A stretch of DNA of 64,000 nt from Alicyclobacillus mali NBRC 102425 (GCF_001570745.1 NZ_BCSG01000006.1:1-64000); one strand, 5' to 3'. Positions 1-10,490 are shown, counted from the first letter of the stretch. Numbers and translations: made by a program. Notes: generated by a model not told the origin, from the letters alone.

Positions 1-20
1 GGGGGGGGGGGGGGGGGGGG
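1..20. repeat. Poly-G tract at contig edge
   Basis: Twenty consecutive G bases open the window directly against coding sequence. Read in the frame of the downstream EAL gene they would encode only glycines. A homopolymer exactly at the start of a sequence is typical of dark-cycle artefacts of two-colour sequencing, so this is probably not genomic, although a phase-variable tract cannot be excluded. Confidence 0.7.
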
Positions 21-938
21 TATAAATATCCTCTAACTCCAGATGATGAATTCTCTTATCTGGCTGAAGCGATCGACCAAGCGCTTCACAACCATGTTCT
101 CGAGTTTGTCTATCAACCGATTGTGAACCACGTTCGTGGAGAGGTTTGTGCCCACGAGGCCTTGAGTCGTCCTCAGATTGACGGCCACGCAATTGCGCCA
201 GATGTGTGGTTTCGTGCGGCGGTCGCGTGTAATCGGGCCCGAGAAGTGGACCAACTTGTTGTGACCCTCAGTATGCAATCTTTCGCCCTAGCGTGGTCCG
301 AAACACCCCCTACTCCCTTATTTGTAAACGTAACTCCGAGCAGCTTGACGGAGAAGCTGTTTCTCGAGCACTTGGAATTTTTGTTTGAAAAAGGTATATG
401 TTACCCTGAACAGTTGGTTATCGAAGTCGTCGAGTACATTCCCTATGATGTCGCTCATTTGTCTGCGGTTATTCAAACAGTTCGCTCACGAGGTGTGCGA
501 ATTGCGTTGGATGATGTGGGGATGGGTTCAAATACTTTCTCTTCGGTCGCCGTATTAGAACCAGACTGGGTCAAAGTAGACCGGACATTGATTCGCGGAA
601 TTTCAGGAACGCCAGCTAAGCAAGAGTTTTTATCACGACTCGTTCAAATCATGGGGTCAGGTGAACGGATTATTGCGGAGGGTATAGAGACGCATGAGGA
701 TTTAGAAACGATTAGATCTATGGGTATCTTCAAGAGTCAAGGATACTATTGGTCCGCGCCCTTGTCGGTACCGCAGATTCAGTCTTTGCTTCAAACCATC
801 GAACAAAAAAGACATGAGTTACTTAAACTCGTGGAAACCACTGTATGGACCGATCCGACGGTACTAGCAAAGAGTGAGGAAGTCGACCGGTTGGTGACGT
901 TATACTACCGGCTATGGAACAAGGCAAAGACAATATAA
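21..938 (+). CDS. EAL-domain cyclic-di-GMP phosphodiesterase, 5' truncated
   Basis: The frame is open from the poly-G edge, so the N-terminus is missing; codons upstream of the first GTG (123) read on as a typical pre-EAL helix ending in LEFVYQPIV. EAL domains hydrolyse cyclic di-GMP to pGpG. Family signatures are visible: HEAL, FVNVTP, the IEVVE helix, DDVGMG in place of DDFGTG, KVDR, AEGIET and QGYYWSAP. The metal- and substrate-binding acidic residues look intact, so activity is likely. About 45 residues follow the EAL core and are unassigned. The missing upstream part could be a GGDEF, PAS or response-regulator domain. It lies just ahead of chemotaxis genes, which suggests a role in the switch between motility and the sessile state. 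Confidence 0.85.
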   Translation, partial: YKYPLTPDDEFSYLAEAIDQALHNHVLEFVYQPIVNHVRGEVCAHEALSRPQIDGHAIAPDVWFRAAVACNRAREVDQLVVTLSMQSFALAWSETPPTPLFVNVTPSSLTEKLFLEHLEFLFEKGICYPEQLVIEVVEYIPYDVAHLSAVIQTVRSRGVRIALDDVGMGSNTFSSVAVLEPDWVKVDRTLIRGISGTPAKQEFLSRLVQIMGSGERIIAEGIETHEDLETIRSMGIFKSQGYYWSAPLSVPQIQSLLQTIEQKRHELLKLVETTVWTDPTVLAKSEEVDRLVTLYYRLWNKAKTI

Positions 939-1004
939 GGTGGATCTAAGGGTGTAGTATTGCTTGTTTCGGATTGAATACAGCATTCCGAGTTGGGGGC
1001 TATC

Positions 1005-2771
1005 ATGTCGATGATGGATTCTGCAAAAGAGTTGATCGATCGCACGTTTCATTCGATGACGCAAAAAATGATGAACATGTTTCCTTCGATGCGCATTCGC
1101 CAAAAATTCCTCATGAATACTGGACTCGTGACGGTCCTTCTTATCGCAATGGGGGTTCTCAATGCGATCCTCATCACTCAAATACATCAATCGGTGAATC
1201 AATTAGAACAAGCTGCGAAAGTATTAAACCTTGTCCGCAAGTTTGACTATGATATCGTCACATCCGATAACGATGCAGCTCTGTATCTGCTGTCACCAAA
1301 CGGACAAAACGCACAATACAACCTTCAAGATTACCAGAATGATTTAACTCAGGTAAAACAAGATTTATCTCTATTGGGATCTTATCCGATGGATGTTACA
1401 GATAAAGCCATTCTAAATTTATTTAGTTCGCAGTGGCAGCAAATCCTTGACCAGAACGAGAGTGCGTTTCGATTGGCCTCAACCAGTCTGTCGAATGCAC
1501 AAGCAATGTTCACCAACAACACGTTACAACCGTTGATTCAAAGTCTTGCACAGTTAACGAGCGATGAAGACAGCGTGAAAAATGCCGCGGTTTCAAACGT
1601 CAACCATTTGCTTGCGCAAACTTTGATTTGGGATATGATCATCGCCTTCGTTGCCATCATGATGGGCCTCATAGGGAGTACGACACTCTCCGTGTCCATA
1701 TCTCGGCCTATCATGCGCTTAAGACGGGTCGCGGATGAGATTGCACGCGGGAATTTGCGTGTCGATTCGGTCGAGGTACATACCCGGGATGAACTGGAGG
1801 ATTTGGCGCGCGTCTTCAACGAGTTGGTCGCGAATCTGCGTTCACTGATTAAGGCGATTGCAGATGCATCGGAACACGTAGCTGCCAGCGCAGAAGAGTT
1901 GTCGGCGAGTACGGACGAACTTATGAAGGCGTCCGAGGAGATTACGCATTCTATCGAGCAAGTAGCCGCGGGCGCCGACCAGCAAACGAGGCAAATTCAC
2001 GATACGTCTGAAGCTGCAAGAAATGTACGAGATGAGATCAGTCAGGTTTCCGAGTTGGCCGATGCGCTGAACAACACGGCAAGGCGAACAGAACAAGAAG
2101 CTGAAAATGGCATGAAGGTTATGGAAGACATGGAGTCCCAAATGATGACGATCCGAAGTCGAACGACGGAAGCTGTAGACGTGATGAGCCGTATGGAAAG
2201 AGAGTCGGAGAACATACGTCAAATTGCATCGACTATCATGCGAATCGCAGACGAGACCAATTTGCTCGCGCTCAACGCAGCCATTGAAGCCGCGCGAGCG
2301 GGTGAGCACGGCCGCGGGTTTGGCGTTGTAGCAGATGAAGTTCGCAGTCTCGCCAATGCTTCATCTGATGCTGCACGTGAGGTTCAAGAAATTGTACGCA
2401 AGGTGATGCAATCGGTATCCAACGTGTCTCAATCCATCGAAGCGGTCACGACGGAAGTTCAAGAGGGGGCGTCAGTAGCAGATGAAACGAAACGAACCTT
2501 CTCAAGCATTCGCCACGCGATGGGAGACGTGACGTTACGTATCAAGGATGTGGTTGATGTCACACGAAATATCGTCACGCAAGCCGAGCATATGACACAT
2601 GATATGGCGGTTGTCGTGGAATTGGCGGGGCAAGCGGCGCGTGAATCCGAAAGTGTGGTGGCATCTGCACAACAACAGGCCGGATCCATGCAAGAAATCG
2701 CGTCGACCGCTGCGTCGCTAAGTCAACGTGCGCAGGAATTACAGATGATGATTGGGCAGTTCCGAGTGTAG
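1005..2771 (+). CDS. Transmembrane methyl-accepting chemotaxis protein
   Basis: Chemoreceptor of 588 residues. After a cytoplasmic N-tail there is a membrane helix at about 40-60, a helical extracellular sensor of about 140 residues that looks like a four-helix bundle, a second membrane helix at about 205-228, a HAMP domain, and a long signalling coiled coil. The hairpin tip is the highly conserved [19 protein letters not shown] near residue 419, which contacts CheA and CheW. ATG 1005 is preferred over TTG 993 because GGGGG at 995-999 gives proper spacing. The ligand is unknown. It heads a run of chemotaxis genes on the same strand and shares their A+T-rich codon usage. Confidence 0.9.
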   Translation: MSMMDSAKELIDRTFHSMTQKMMNMFPSMRIRQKFLMNTGLVTVLLIAMGVLNAILITQIHQSVNQLEQAAKVLNLVRKFDYDIVTSDNDAALYLLSPNGQNAQYNLQDYQNDLTQVKQDLSLLGSYPMDVTDKAILNLFSSQWQQILDQNESAFRLASTSLSNAQAMFTNNTLQPLIQSLAQLTSDEDSVKNAAVSNVNHLLAQTLIWDMIIAFVAIMMGLIGSTTLSVSISRPIMRLRRVADEIARGNLRVDSVEVHTRDELEDLARVFNELVANLRSLIKAIADASEHVAASAEELSASTDELMKASEEITHSIEQVAAGADQQTRQIHDTSEAARNVRDEISQVSELADALNNTARRTEQEAENGMKVMEDMESQMMTIRSRTTEAVDVMSRMERESENIRQIASTIMRIADETNLLALNAAIEAARAGEHGRGFGVVADEVRSLANASSDAAREVQEIVRKVMQSVSNVSQSIEAVTTEVQEGASVADETKRTFSSIRHAMGDVTLRIKDVVDVTRNIVTQAEHMTHDMAVVVELAGQAARESESVVASAQQQAGSMQEIASTAASLSQRAQELQMMIGQFRV

Positions 2772-2909
2772 GGGCTGTGTTGTTCGAGGTCGTCGACAAG
2801 AGTGTTATACAAAAAACAGAGTCACGAGCAGGATTCCGAACGAGCCAAGGATATATCAGATTTATTTTGCTATTATTTATATAAATTCTATTAGATAGGG
2901 TGAAGGTTC

Positions 2910-3269
2910 ATGGCGCGTATTTTGGTTGCCGATGATGCTGCATTTATGAGGATGATGATTAAGGATATCCTCGTGAAACATGGACACGAAGTGGTTGGAG
3001 AAGCCTCTGACGGGGAACAAGCAGCGACGTTATACCAAGAATTGCATCCCGATTTGGTCACCATGGATATCACCATGCCGAATGTGGATGGAATTGAAGC
3101 AGTCAGGAGAATACGAGCAATGGATCCGCAAGCTCGCATCATCATGTGTTCAGCTATGGGGCAACAAGCGATGGTACTGGACGCAATTCGGGCCGGAGCG
3201 AAGGACTTTGTGGTGAAACCCTTCCAAGCAGATCGGGTGATAAACGCTGTCGAAAAGGCCTTACAATAA
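2910..3269 (+). CDS. cheY: Chemotaxis response regulator CheY
   Basis: Single receiver domain of 119 residues with no output domain. Expected residues are present: acidic pair D8 D9, phosphoacceptor D53 in the segment VTMDITMP, S81, and K103 in the segment VVKPF. Phosphorylated CheY binds the flagellar switch (FliM/FliY). Its place between an MCP and a CheX-like phosphatase, with CheA downstream, supports the chemotaxis assignment over a generic receiver. The 138-bp gap upstream is A+T-rich and may hold its own promoter. Confidence 0.93.
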   Translation: MARILVADDAAFMRMMIKDILVKHGHEVVGEASDGEQAATLYQELHPDLVTMDITMPNVDGIEAVRRIRAMDPQARIIMCSAMGQQAMVLDAIRAGAKDFVVKPFQADRVINAVEKALQ

Positions 3270-3407
3270 GGCCCACAGAAACACTCTGATATCTCTTGCG
3301 CTCAGAGGAGCGGCAAAAACGATAGTGAAACGAAGACCGTTTGGCGGCAGGCTGCGCAACGTTGGCCATGTAGGGATTCACGTTCATACATCAAGGAGGT
3401 TTCGTAG

Positions 3408-3863
3408 GTGCCACAAGCTGTGTTACCTGAGGTATTGAACACGTCGTTTGAAGCTGCGAAAGTGGTCTTTCCTGTACCTTTTGTTAGAGAGAAATTGGAG
3501 ATCGTCAATCAATATATCCATAGCGAAGAACTTGGGGTGCTGATTGGCCTCACGCACGATCTGCAGGGTCGGCTGATTATCGAAGGTCGTGCACCCGTGT
3601 TTCAAGCGCTAGGTGTCGCGATGTATGGGATGGAATTAGCGGAAGCCATGTTGGAATCTTTTGTTGGCGAGATTGGGAATATGGTGGCGGGTAATATGTC
3701 AACGCGTCTTGCCGAGAATGGGATTCATGTGGAAATTAGCCCACCAACGGTCATCGTGGGTTCCACCAAGCTGACGGGTTTCGTTACGGCAGCGAAGGTT
3801 CCGCTACATCTGGAGAACATCGGGGTCATTTATGTGATTCTCATATTGGACGAATCAGAGTAA
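3408..3863 (+). CDS. cheX: CheX/CheC-family CheY-P phosphatase
   Basis: Protein of 151 residues with the CheC/CheX/FliY phosphatase signature: E88 and N91 within SFVGEIGNMVAGN (the ExxN motif). Members dephosphorylate CheY-P and so end the motility signal. Only one clear ExxN motif is visible, as in CheX, which acts as a dimer; CheC carries two. The GTG start follows a strong AAGGAGG about ten bases upstream. No cheD, the usual CheC partner, is in the window, which also favours CheX. A general CheX-like domain protein cannot be excluded. Confidence 0.8.
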   Translation: MPQAVLPEVLNTSFEAAKVVFPVPFVREKLEIVNQYIHSEELGVLIGLTHDLQGRLIIEGRAPVFQALGVAMYGMELAEAMLESFVGEIGNMVAGNMSTRLAENGIHVEISPPTVIVGSTKLTGFVTAAKVPLHLENIGVIYVILILDESE

Positions 3864-3910
3864 ATGGACAGGCTATTCGTTGAACAGAGGACCGAGAGGA
3901 GATCACGCGG

Positions 3911-5653
3911 GTGTTTCTCAAGCAAAAGACGAATGTTGTTTTCGCTACGGAAAACAAAGATGACTATGTACATACAGACTTAGAGGCATTGAATGAAAAG
4001 CTGTCTTTTCTACAAGTCACGCAAGAGGATCTTGCCCGAGTTCGAGATGTTTCTTCATGGATAGAGCCTTATCTTGAACAGATCGTAAAGCGACAATACG
4101 ACATCATTGAGAAGTTCCCCAACCTGAACAAGATCATCGTAGAACATAGTCACAGGGATCGCCTGGAACGTACCTTTGTCGATTATTTCAGAAGGCTATT
4201 TCGTGCGGATGTCGCGGACGGCGTATTTTGGCAAGAGAGAAAACGAATAGGTCGTGTTCATAGCCGTATTCACGTGACCGCGGACTGGTACATTGGTTCC
4301 TACATGCGGTTGTTTGAATATCTCATTCCGGCAGTCGTGAATCAATGGCACGGGAAACCGCGAGAACTGTCGGATACCTTGCTTGCGTGTTTGAAGATGG
4401 TATTCCTTGATATGCAGGTCATCATGGAAGCGTATGAAGAGGAAGAACTACAAGTTGGATATATAGAAAATGTATCAAACGTGTTAGAGCTCATTTTAGG
4501 AATCGAGGACATTCCCCCAACAAAAAATGCGATTGAAAAAGCCGTTTCGGATTCTGAAAATATCTCGGCTGCAACAGAACAACTATCTGCTTCTGTTCGC
4601 GAAGTGGCAGATTACGCTGTGAAGGCCGCGGAACACGGAGACCGCGTGATGCGGGACGCGCAAGCGGGCGGTGAAGTCGCGCGTACCGCTTTGGAAGGGA
4701 TTGTTGCACTACGTCAAACGTTCGACCAGTTGCAACATCAATCGACTGCAGTGGTTTCGGCAGCTGAACGCATTTCAAGCGTCTTGGAGTTGATTCAAGA
4801 AATCGCAGAACAAACGCATGTCCTTTCGTTGAATGCCGGAATTGAAGCCGCAAGAGCAGGTGAACACGGCCGTGGCTTTCAGGTCATTGCCTCAGAAGTA
4901 CGGGCCCTTGCGAATCAAACGAGAGACTCGATTCAGGAAACGATGGATGTCATTCAGAACGTCCAAGACGCAGCTCGAACGATGAACCAGGTCACCCAAA
5001 CGGTCTCCTTGGAGCTGGCCGATAAAGTGGGTACAGCCCAACAGGCAATGGGAGTGATTGAGAGCATCGTTTCTGAAATCCACCACATCGTCGAATACAT
5101 GGGGAATATTGCGGCGAGTGCCGAAGAACAAGCTGCAGCCACGGAAGATATAGCTACACGCGTGGTCGATATCATGGACGGTGTGACAGATGTCAAGCGA
5201 AGGATAGATGCTTTAGGGCAAGACATGTATCGAACCGGTGTGCAAGTCAACGATCTGCGCAATGCGATGGTCGAACGCATCGCGAGTGCCCGTCACGATC
5301 GGATGCTCCTTCGGATCGCCAAGACAGACCATCTTTTGTGGAAGTGGTGGTTGTACAACCATATGATGGGCTACCACGCCATGGAGGAGGAGCAGCTGAA
5401 AGACCACCACGAATGTCGTTTAGGAAAATGGTACGATGCCGCGAAGGGATATTCGAGTTTCGCAGCCAACCCGTTATTCCAGCGTCTTGACGAACCACAC
5501 CAGAGGGTGCACCGACTGGCGTCCGAAATCTATCACGCGCTTCAGCAGGATATTCGCTCAGACGTCAGCGCAAAGATGCACGACTTGGAGGAAGCCTCGC
5601 AAGAAGTTGTACGACTTTTGGATGCCCTGTATGAAGAACTAGAGAGGCAATGA
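3911..5653 (+). CDS. hemAT: Globin-coupled aerotaxis receptor (HemAT-like) with C-terminal CZB domain
   Basis: Soluble receptor of 580 residues with three parts. Residues about 25-180 are a globin-coupled sensor; H117 in IGRVHSRI matches the proximal haem histidine of HemAT, and the following segment has the family's WYIGSYMRL pattern. Residues about 200-460 are an MCP signalling coiled coil with tip [18 protein letters not shown]. Residues about 464-580 match the chemoreceptor zinc-binding (CZB) domain: H474 in TDHLLWK, C502 in HECRLGKW, and H530 and H534 in PHQRVH. No membrane helix is present. HemAT senses oxygen through haem; CZB domains bind zinc and respond to zinc or reactive chlorine. 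The fusion could integrate oxygen with metal or redox state. GTG start after a GAGGAG site. Confidence 0.88.
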   Translation: MFLKQKTNVVFATENKDDYVHTDLEALNEKLSFLQVTQEDLARVRDVSSWIEPYLEQIVKRQYDIIEKFPNLNKIIVEHSHRDRLERTFVDYFRRLFRADVADGVFWQERKRIGRVHSRIHVTADWYIGSYMRLFEYLIPAVVNQWHGKPRELSDTLLACLKMVFLDMQVIMEAYEEEELQVGYIENVSNVLELILGIEDIPPTKNAIEKAVSDSENISAATEQLSASVREVADYAVKAAEHGDRVMRDAQAGGEVARTALEGIVALRQTFDQLQHQSTAVVSAAERISSVLELIQEIAEQTHVLSLNAGIEAARAGEHGRGFQVIASEVRALANQTRDSIQETMDVIQNVQDAARTMNQVTQTVSLELADKVGTAQQAMGVIESIVSEIHHIVEYMGNIAASAEEQAAATEDIATRVVDIMDGVTDVKRRIDALGQDMYRTGVQVNDLRNAMVERIASARHDRMLLRIAKTDHLLWKWWLYNHMMGYHAMEEEQLKDHHECRLGKWYDAAKGYSSFAANPLFQRLDEPHQRVHRLASEIYHALQQDIRSDVSAKMHDLEEASQEVVRLLDALYEELERQ

Positions 5654-5737
5654 TGATCATGATAGATACAGTCGTCAAACTCGGAGGTTTTATCGTTACT
5701 CGACTGCTGCTCCATCTCAAAGAAAGGGGGGAGCCAT

Positions 5738-7735
5738 GTGAATCGTGAATACCTGGACGCGTTCTTGGCCGAGTCGACGGAAAATGTCGAGAAACTAGAA
5801 GATGGGTGCCTGGAGCTTGAACGCCAAGGTCCGGAGGCTAACCTTGTTGCTGAGCTTTTTCGCGCGGCGCACACACTAAAAGGCATGAGTGCCACGATGG
5901 GATTTTCTCGCCTGGCGGAGCTCACACATCGAGTCGAGGATGTGTTCGGTCTGTGGAGAGATCATCCTGAGAGCTTTCAGCCAGAGCAAGTGGATATCCT
6001 GTTCCAGGCGATTGACCGAATGCGGGTTCACCTCGAGGCCATTTCGACGTCTGGGAGTGAGCCCGATCTCAAAGACGACGATGTGATGGCTTCTCTACAA
6101 ACTGCTTTTCAAGCGAGAGAACCATTGCACCCGAGTCAAAAAAACGGGTTAGAAGAGGACAGAGCGCGGTATGCAACGGAAGCCGAACGACAAGGCAAGG
6201 TCGCCTATCGGCTTCACATTCAACTCACCTCTGATTGCATGATGCCTGCCGTTCGGCTTGCGATGGTGTATCAGACGTTGAAGGATGCCGCGGACATTGC
6301 GGCAGCGGAACCGACGGAAGATGCGGTCTGGGCAGGAGATGTGCAAACGACAGAAGCGTATGTCGTCGTCTATTTAGAACGCGACGAGATCGAACGGATT
6401 CAGGAAAAGGTGCTCGACATTACGGATGTCGCTCGCTGCGATGCTGAAAGATGGGTTGCATCAAGAGGAAGCGCAAGTCAGCAGGATTCACGTGGGAAGT
6501 TCGCTTCTCAAGAAACCCGGTCGCAATCTATGTCAACCACTCCCGCAGAATCCGCGGCACGTCCCGGAAGCAACGATAGTCGACCCGACAGGTCGATCCG
6601 CGTTTCCGTGCGCCGAATGGACGCGCTTCTGAACACCATGAGTGAGATGGTCATCGCAAAAACTCGCCTGGATACGATTGCGGCTGCTTCGAACGATCCG
6701 GCGTTACGGGAGGCCGTGGAACGCTTGGATCGATTGACGAAGGACCTCCAGGATGAGGTGATGCAGCTGCGGATGGCTCCGGTTGAGTCGGTATTTCATC
6801 GTTATCCGCGAATGATGCGAGACCTGGAGCGGAAACTGAATCGGGAGTTCGACTTTGTCATGACGGGGCTCGAGACGGAAATGGACCGCATCGTGCTTGA
6901 AGAGATGGGCGAGGTCATTGTCCATTTGCTGCGCAACGCGGTTGACCACGGTCTTGAGCCTCCGGAGGTGCGTGAACAGCAGGGAAAGTCGCGTCGTGGA
7001 ACCATTCGTTTGTCGGCCTATGCGTCTGGCGGACACATCTACATCGAGGTAGCGGATGACGGCGCGGGCATCGATCGAGCGCGCGTTCTTCAGTCCGCGA
7101 TAACAAAAGGTGTGATCACACCCGAGGCAGGCGCGTCCATGTCCGACGAGGCCGTGTATGAACTGCTGTTTCAATCCGGGTTCAGTACAGCGAAAGAGGT
7201 GTCGGACATTTCCGGTCGGGGCGTTGGTCTTGATGCGGTGCGCGATAAAGTGGAGTCGCTCGGTGGGAAAATCCGCATCGATACGGAACTCGGTCGCGGC
7301 ACGACGTTTGTGATCGAATTGCCACTTACACTCGCGATTCTTCCGGCGCTTCTCGTCTCCGTGCGAGGGCAGACGTTTGCGATTCCCACGGCGAATGTGG
7401 ACGAGGTAGTGCGACTCCGAGAAGCAGACGTGCGGTATGTGCAAAACGAGTCTGTATATCCAAGCGGGGACAGGATTGTGCCGATTATCGACGTGGCGGA
7501 GTGGCTTGGACTTGGCGTGAGACGGTGGGTGTTTCCGCAGACTGCGGTGGTATGTCGGAATGGGGAGCAGAAGTTCGTGATGGTCGTCGATAGGGTTCTG
7601 GATGAATTGGAGATTGTGAACAAGCCTCTTGGTCGTTACCTGGAGGGTGTCCGTGGTTTTTCGGGAGCGACCATTCTCGGCGACGGCAAAGTGTCGCTCA
7701 TTCTCGACGTGCGGTCCATTGGGCAATCCGCATGA
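5738..7735 (+). CDS. cheA: Chemotaxis histidine kinase CheA
   Basis: Kinase of 665 residues, in family range, with domains in the standard order. P1 phosphotransfer carries H45 in AAHTLKGM. A P2-like response-regulator docking segment lies near 145-230. A linker rich in Ser, Gln and Asp leads to the P3 dimerisation helices, which contain MDALLNTMSEMVIAKTRL. The P4 ATPase shows the N box HLLRNAVDHGLE and the G boxes VADDGAGI and ISGRGVGLD. A CheW-like P5 domain closes the protein. It phosphorylates the nearby CheY. GTG start after AAAGGGGGGA. The stop nearly abuts the cheW region, so the two are probably co-transcribed. Confidence 0.96.
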   Translation: MNREYLDAFLAESTENVEKLEDGCLELERQGPEANLVAELFRAAHTLKGMSATMGFSRLAELTHRVEDVFGLWRDHPESFQPEQVDILFQAIDRMRVHLEAISTSGSEPDLKDDDVMASLQTAFQAREPLHPSQKNGLEEDRARYATEAERQGKVAYRLHIQLTSDCMMPAVRLAMVYQTLKDAADIAAAEPTEDAVWAGDVQTTEAYVVVYLERDEIERIQEKVLDITDVARCDAERWVASRGSASQQDSRGKFASQETRSQSMSTTPAESAARPGSNDSRPDRSIRVSVRRMDALLNTMSEMVIAKTRLDTIAAASNDPALREAVERLDRLTKDLQDEVMQLRMAPVESVFHRYPRMMRDLERKLNREFDFVMTGLETEMDRIVLEEMGEVIVHLLRNAVDHGLEPPEVREQQGKSRRGTIRLSAYASGGHIYIEVADDGAGIDRARVLQSAITKGVITPEAGASMSDEAVYELLFQSGFSTAKEVSDISGRGVGLDAVRDKVESLGGKIRIDTELGRGTTFVIELPLTLAILPALLVSVRGQTFAIPTANVDEVVRLREADVRYVQNESVYPSGDRIVPIIDVAEWLGLGVRRWVFPQTAVVCRNGEQKFVMVVDRVLDELEIVNKPLGRYLEGVRGFSGATILGDGKVSLILDVRSIGQSA

Positions 7736-7764
7736 GGGAAATCGAATGGATCAAGGAGGGATGC

Positions 7765-8232
7765 ATGGTGGAGTCCTATGTGATCATGCGGGTGGGTGAC
7801 CAGCGCTATGGCGCGCATGTATCACAGGTCCAATCGGTGGAACGGCTCGGGGAGATCACGCCTGTCCCGCGCACGTTGAGCTTCATCAAAGGCGTAATAC
7901 ACCTACGCGGTGCGGTCGTGCCAGTGATCGACCTCGCAGAACGCGTGGGATTGACGCACCGAGCGCAGGACGCCGACGAAATGCGTGTTGTGATCGCAGA
8001 AGTCGAAGATAGAGTTGTTGGCATGATTGTTGATGGCGTGGAAGACGTCGTTCAGATTCCACCAGAGACCATTGAACCTCCACCGGCCGTGGTAGGTGGT
8101 TTACAAGCGGTGTATCTCAAAGGCGTAGCTCGCGTAGGAGGTGGCCTGCTGGTTCTGCTCAACTTGAATCGCGTCTTTTCTGCGGCCGAATCGGAACAGC
8201 TGCAGCAGATTGAACAGTTCATCACGAGTTAA
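7765..8232 (+). CDS. cheW: Chemotaxis coupling protein CheW
   Basis: Scaffold protein of 155 residues that links receptors to CheA. CheW-like features are ESYVIMRVGDQRYG at the N-terminus, PRTLSFIKGVIHLRGAVVPV in the middle and a LLVLLNLNRVF strand near the end. ATG 7765 is chosen because AAGGAGGG (7753-7760) sits just upstream; an in-frame ATG at 7732 overlaps the end of cheA but lacks a ribosome site. Adjacent to and co-directional with cheA. Confidence 0.95.
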   Translation: MVESYVIMRVGDQRYGAHVSQVQSVERLGEITPVPRTLSFIKGVIHLRGAVVPVIDLAERVGLTHRAQDADEMRVVIAEVEDRVVGMIVDGVEDVVQIPPETIEPPPAVVGGLQAVYLKGVARVGGGLLVLLNLNRVFSAAESEQLQQIEQFITS

Positions 8233-8283
8233 ACCGGATCACATGTTTCGCAACAGATGGAAATACATAGTATGGGGGTTAAC

Positions 8284-9903
8284 ATGGCTCAACATCCATT
8301 CTCAAGACGCCAACTGCATCAGCAATGGCAGTCCGTTGAACGGGCCGCTCGAGAGGTCGAACGACTTATCACACACTACGGGGGACTGACGGACCAAGCC
8401 AAGCACGATATCCGAGCGAAACTAGATGAACTCTTAGGCGAACTCGAGTATTTCTTCCTCATTCGGAGAGATGGATATGCGGAAGTGCATACGAATCGAC
8501 TGCGAGAAGGCGTCTATTTTACGGACGAAGTTGGGTTGAAGTGTGCCTCCATCACGGAGACGACCGCATTTGATTATCCTCGTAACACCGGAGAACGGAT
8601 TATCGATATCTCCACACCGGTTTATGTCAATGGACAATCACCTTATGTCCTTCGTTCCGGACGTGTATTTCCAACTTTGAGTCGACGATTCAAAGGGCCT
8701 ATCCCTTTTTTCTTAGCCCAATTAGCCGGCATTACATGCGCTCTTGTTGATCCCTCCATGCGTGCCGTATCTGTCGGGCTGTTTGGTGTTGCGACGGTTT
8801 TTGCGCTCATAGAGTTTGCTCGATTCGAAGTTCATTACAACAGCTGGCTCAAGTTCATGCGTGAAATCAGTCATGGTCGCCTCGGCAAACGTATGCATCC
8901 CAAGACACGTGATGAGTACGGACAATTGGCCTTTGAACTGAATAAGCTGGCGATCGGATTCGAAGATATGCTCCATAGGATGATGAATGCCTCAAGTCAA
9001 TTGATGGATAGTGCTCAAGAACTCGAAAGCAGTGCGCAGCAAAGTACTGCTGCTCTGCAAAGCATTGCCGCTTCCATGCAAACCACCAGCGTCAGCGCTG
9101 AAGAACAAACGCAGCATATGCGAGACACGATGACCGAGGTGAACCATGTTCAGAAACAAATTCAGGAGCTCAACGATTTTATACAAGCTGTAGCGTCTAC
9201 GGCAAAAGATGCAATGCAGCGAGCCGAAGAAGGAAATGCTTCGTCCGCACGTTGGGTAGAACGTTTGCAAGCCATTGTGGACCAAGCTACGAGCCTTTCG
9301 CAATCCATTGACTCGCTCGATCACATTATGTCCGTGATGGTGGATGCTCTCTCGACGATTCAGAAGATCACGCGGGACACGCATCTATTGGCCCTCAATG
9401 CATCCATTGAAGCCGCTCGAGCCGGCGAACATGGGAAAGGCTTCGCAGTTGTCGCAACGGAAGTGCGTAGGTTAGCCAATCTGTCCTCGGAGCATACCAA
9501 GCAAATCGAGACACAGGTTGCTCAAATACCCAACATTCTTGAGCAGGTACGCAATAACATGAGTCAAACAGCGACGTCTATCCAAGAGGGTATGACTGCC
9601 GCCACCGAAACAGGTAGTGTCCTGACAAATATTCATCACGCGATCTCAGATGTTGCAGAGGATACAGCGCATCTTCGCTCAGTGATTCACGATATATTCC
9701 AAAGCGGAAAAAATATGATCGAGATCTTAGAAAGCACTCATGCACTCTCGAACGTCGTACGAGAGCAAACCGAGTCAGTCAGTGCATCAACCGAAGAACA
9801 GTATGCGATTACGGAGGAAGTCGCACGAGCGGCATCGGTGGTATTCCAGTCAACGCGAGATCTACGCGCTATCATTGAACGTTTTGAGTTTCAATCGCCA
9901 TAA
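8284..9903 (+). CDS. Methyl-accepting chemotaxis protein with a membrane hairpin
   Basis: Chemoreceptor of 539 residues with unusual topology. About 140 soluble residues come first, then two closely spaced hydrophobic helices (about 142-157 and 163-181), a HAMP-like segment, and the signalling coiled coil with tip [19 protein letters not shown]. Because the two helices form a hairpin, the N-terminal region is predicted to stay in the cytoplasm. That region ([18 protein letters not shown] and what follows) looks Cache- or PAS-like, but I cannot assign it. ATG 8284 follows GGGGG at 8274-8278 and is preferred over the in-frame ATG at 8257. The ligand is unknown. Confidence 0.85.
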   Translation: MAQHPFSRRQLHQQWQSVERAAREVERLITHYGGLTDQAKHDIRAKLDELLGELEYFFLIRRDGYAEVHTNRLREGVYFTDEVGLKCASITETTAFDYPRNTGERIIDISTPVYVNGQSPYVLRSGRVFPTLSRRFKGPIPFFLAQLAGITCALVDPSMRAVSVGLFGVATVFALIEFARFEVHYNSWLKFMREISHGRLGKRMHPKTRDEYGQLAFELNKLAIGFEDMLHRMMNASSQLMDSAQELESSAQQSTAALQSIAASMQTTSVSAEEQTQHMRDTMTEVNHVQKQIQELNDFIQAVASTAKDAMQRAEEGNASSARWVERLQAIVDQATSLSQSIDSLDHIMSVMVDALSTIQKITRDTHLLALNASIEAARAGEHGKGFAVVATEVRRLANLSSEHTKQIETQVAQIPNILEQVRNNMSQTATSIQEGMTAATETGSVLTNIHHAISDVAEDTAHLRSVIHDIFQSGKNMIEILESTHALSNVVREQTESVSASTEEQYAITEEVARAASVVFQSTRDLRAIIERFEFQSP

Positions 9904-9917
9904 TGCATCGTTTACAG

Positions 9918-9945
9918 GCCGCTAGCACTAGGCAGGGCTAGCGGC
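9918..9945 (+). terminator. Hairpin after the chemotaxis block, no U-run
   Basis: Perfect 9-bp inverted repeat (GCCGCTAGC with GCTAGCGGC) just after the second MCP gene. It lacks a downstream T-run, so it may be a processing or stability element instead of a true intrinsic terminator. Confidence 0.4.
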
Positions 9946-9997
9946 ACAGCACTACCCAGTGAATCGATGAATCGATGGATGGAACGGAGGGATAGGA

Positions 9998-10393
9998 GTG
10001 GCACTTGCCAACTGCCGCCGATGTGGGCGACTCTTCAATAAGACGGGCCACGATGTATGTCCGAGTTGTATCCATGAAGAGGAAAACAAAATTGCCGAGA
10101 TCCGCGACTACCTGAGGCAACACCCTCTAGCCAACATCTACGAGGTCTCACAAGGCACTCGTGCGACATATGAAGAGATCGTCGATCTCATCCGTAGGGG
10201 CAAGCTTTTGCTACGTCAATATCCGAACATGACGTACCCATGTGAAAGATGTGGTGCACCAACGCAGTCTGGGCAGTTGTGTATGAATTGCGCACAAGAA
10301 TTAAGCGCAGAGATTCAAATGGGCGAGAGAAAATATTCCGCCAAAAAACCATATAAAGAGAACCGTAACACGGGATTCTATAGTAAGGAATAA
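9998..10393 (+). CDS. yvyF: Flagellar-regulon protein YvyF
   Basis: Protein of 131 residues matching the YvyF family, found next to flgM/flgN in Bacilli. It has two zinc-ribbon-like Cys clusters, CRRC followed by CPSC near the N-terminus and CERC followed by CMNC near residues 84-100. Between them is a helical segment (YLRQHPLANIYEVSQGT and following) resembling a small winged helix. The family is regulated with flagellar genes and its exact role is uncertain. GTG start after GGAGGGATAGGA. Here it lies downstream of chemotaxis genes, not beside flgM, which suggests a rearranged motility locus. Confidence 0.8.
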   Translation: MALANCRRCGRLFNKTGHDVCPSCIHEEENKIAEIRDYLRQHPLANIYEVSQGTRATYEEIVDLIRRGKLLLRQYPNMTYPCERCGAPTQSGQLCMNCAQELSAEIQMGERKYSAKKPYKENRNTGFYSKE

Positions 10394-10490
10394 ACTCTTT
10401 TGTTGGAAATTAGGGATTGTTCATGAACTGGAGATACACTGAGGAATCCGATGGTCGGCATCCGTACCACTGGTGTCTGTTAGACAACAT

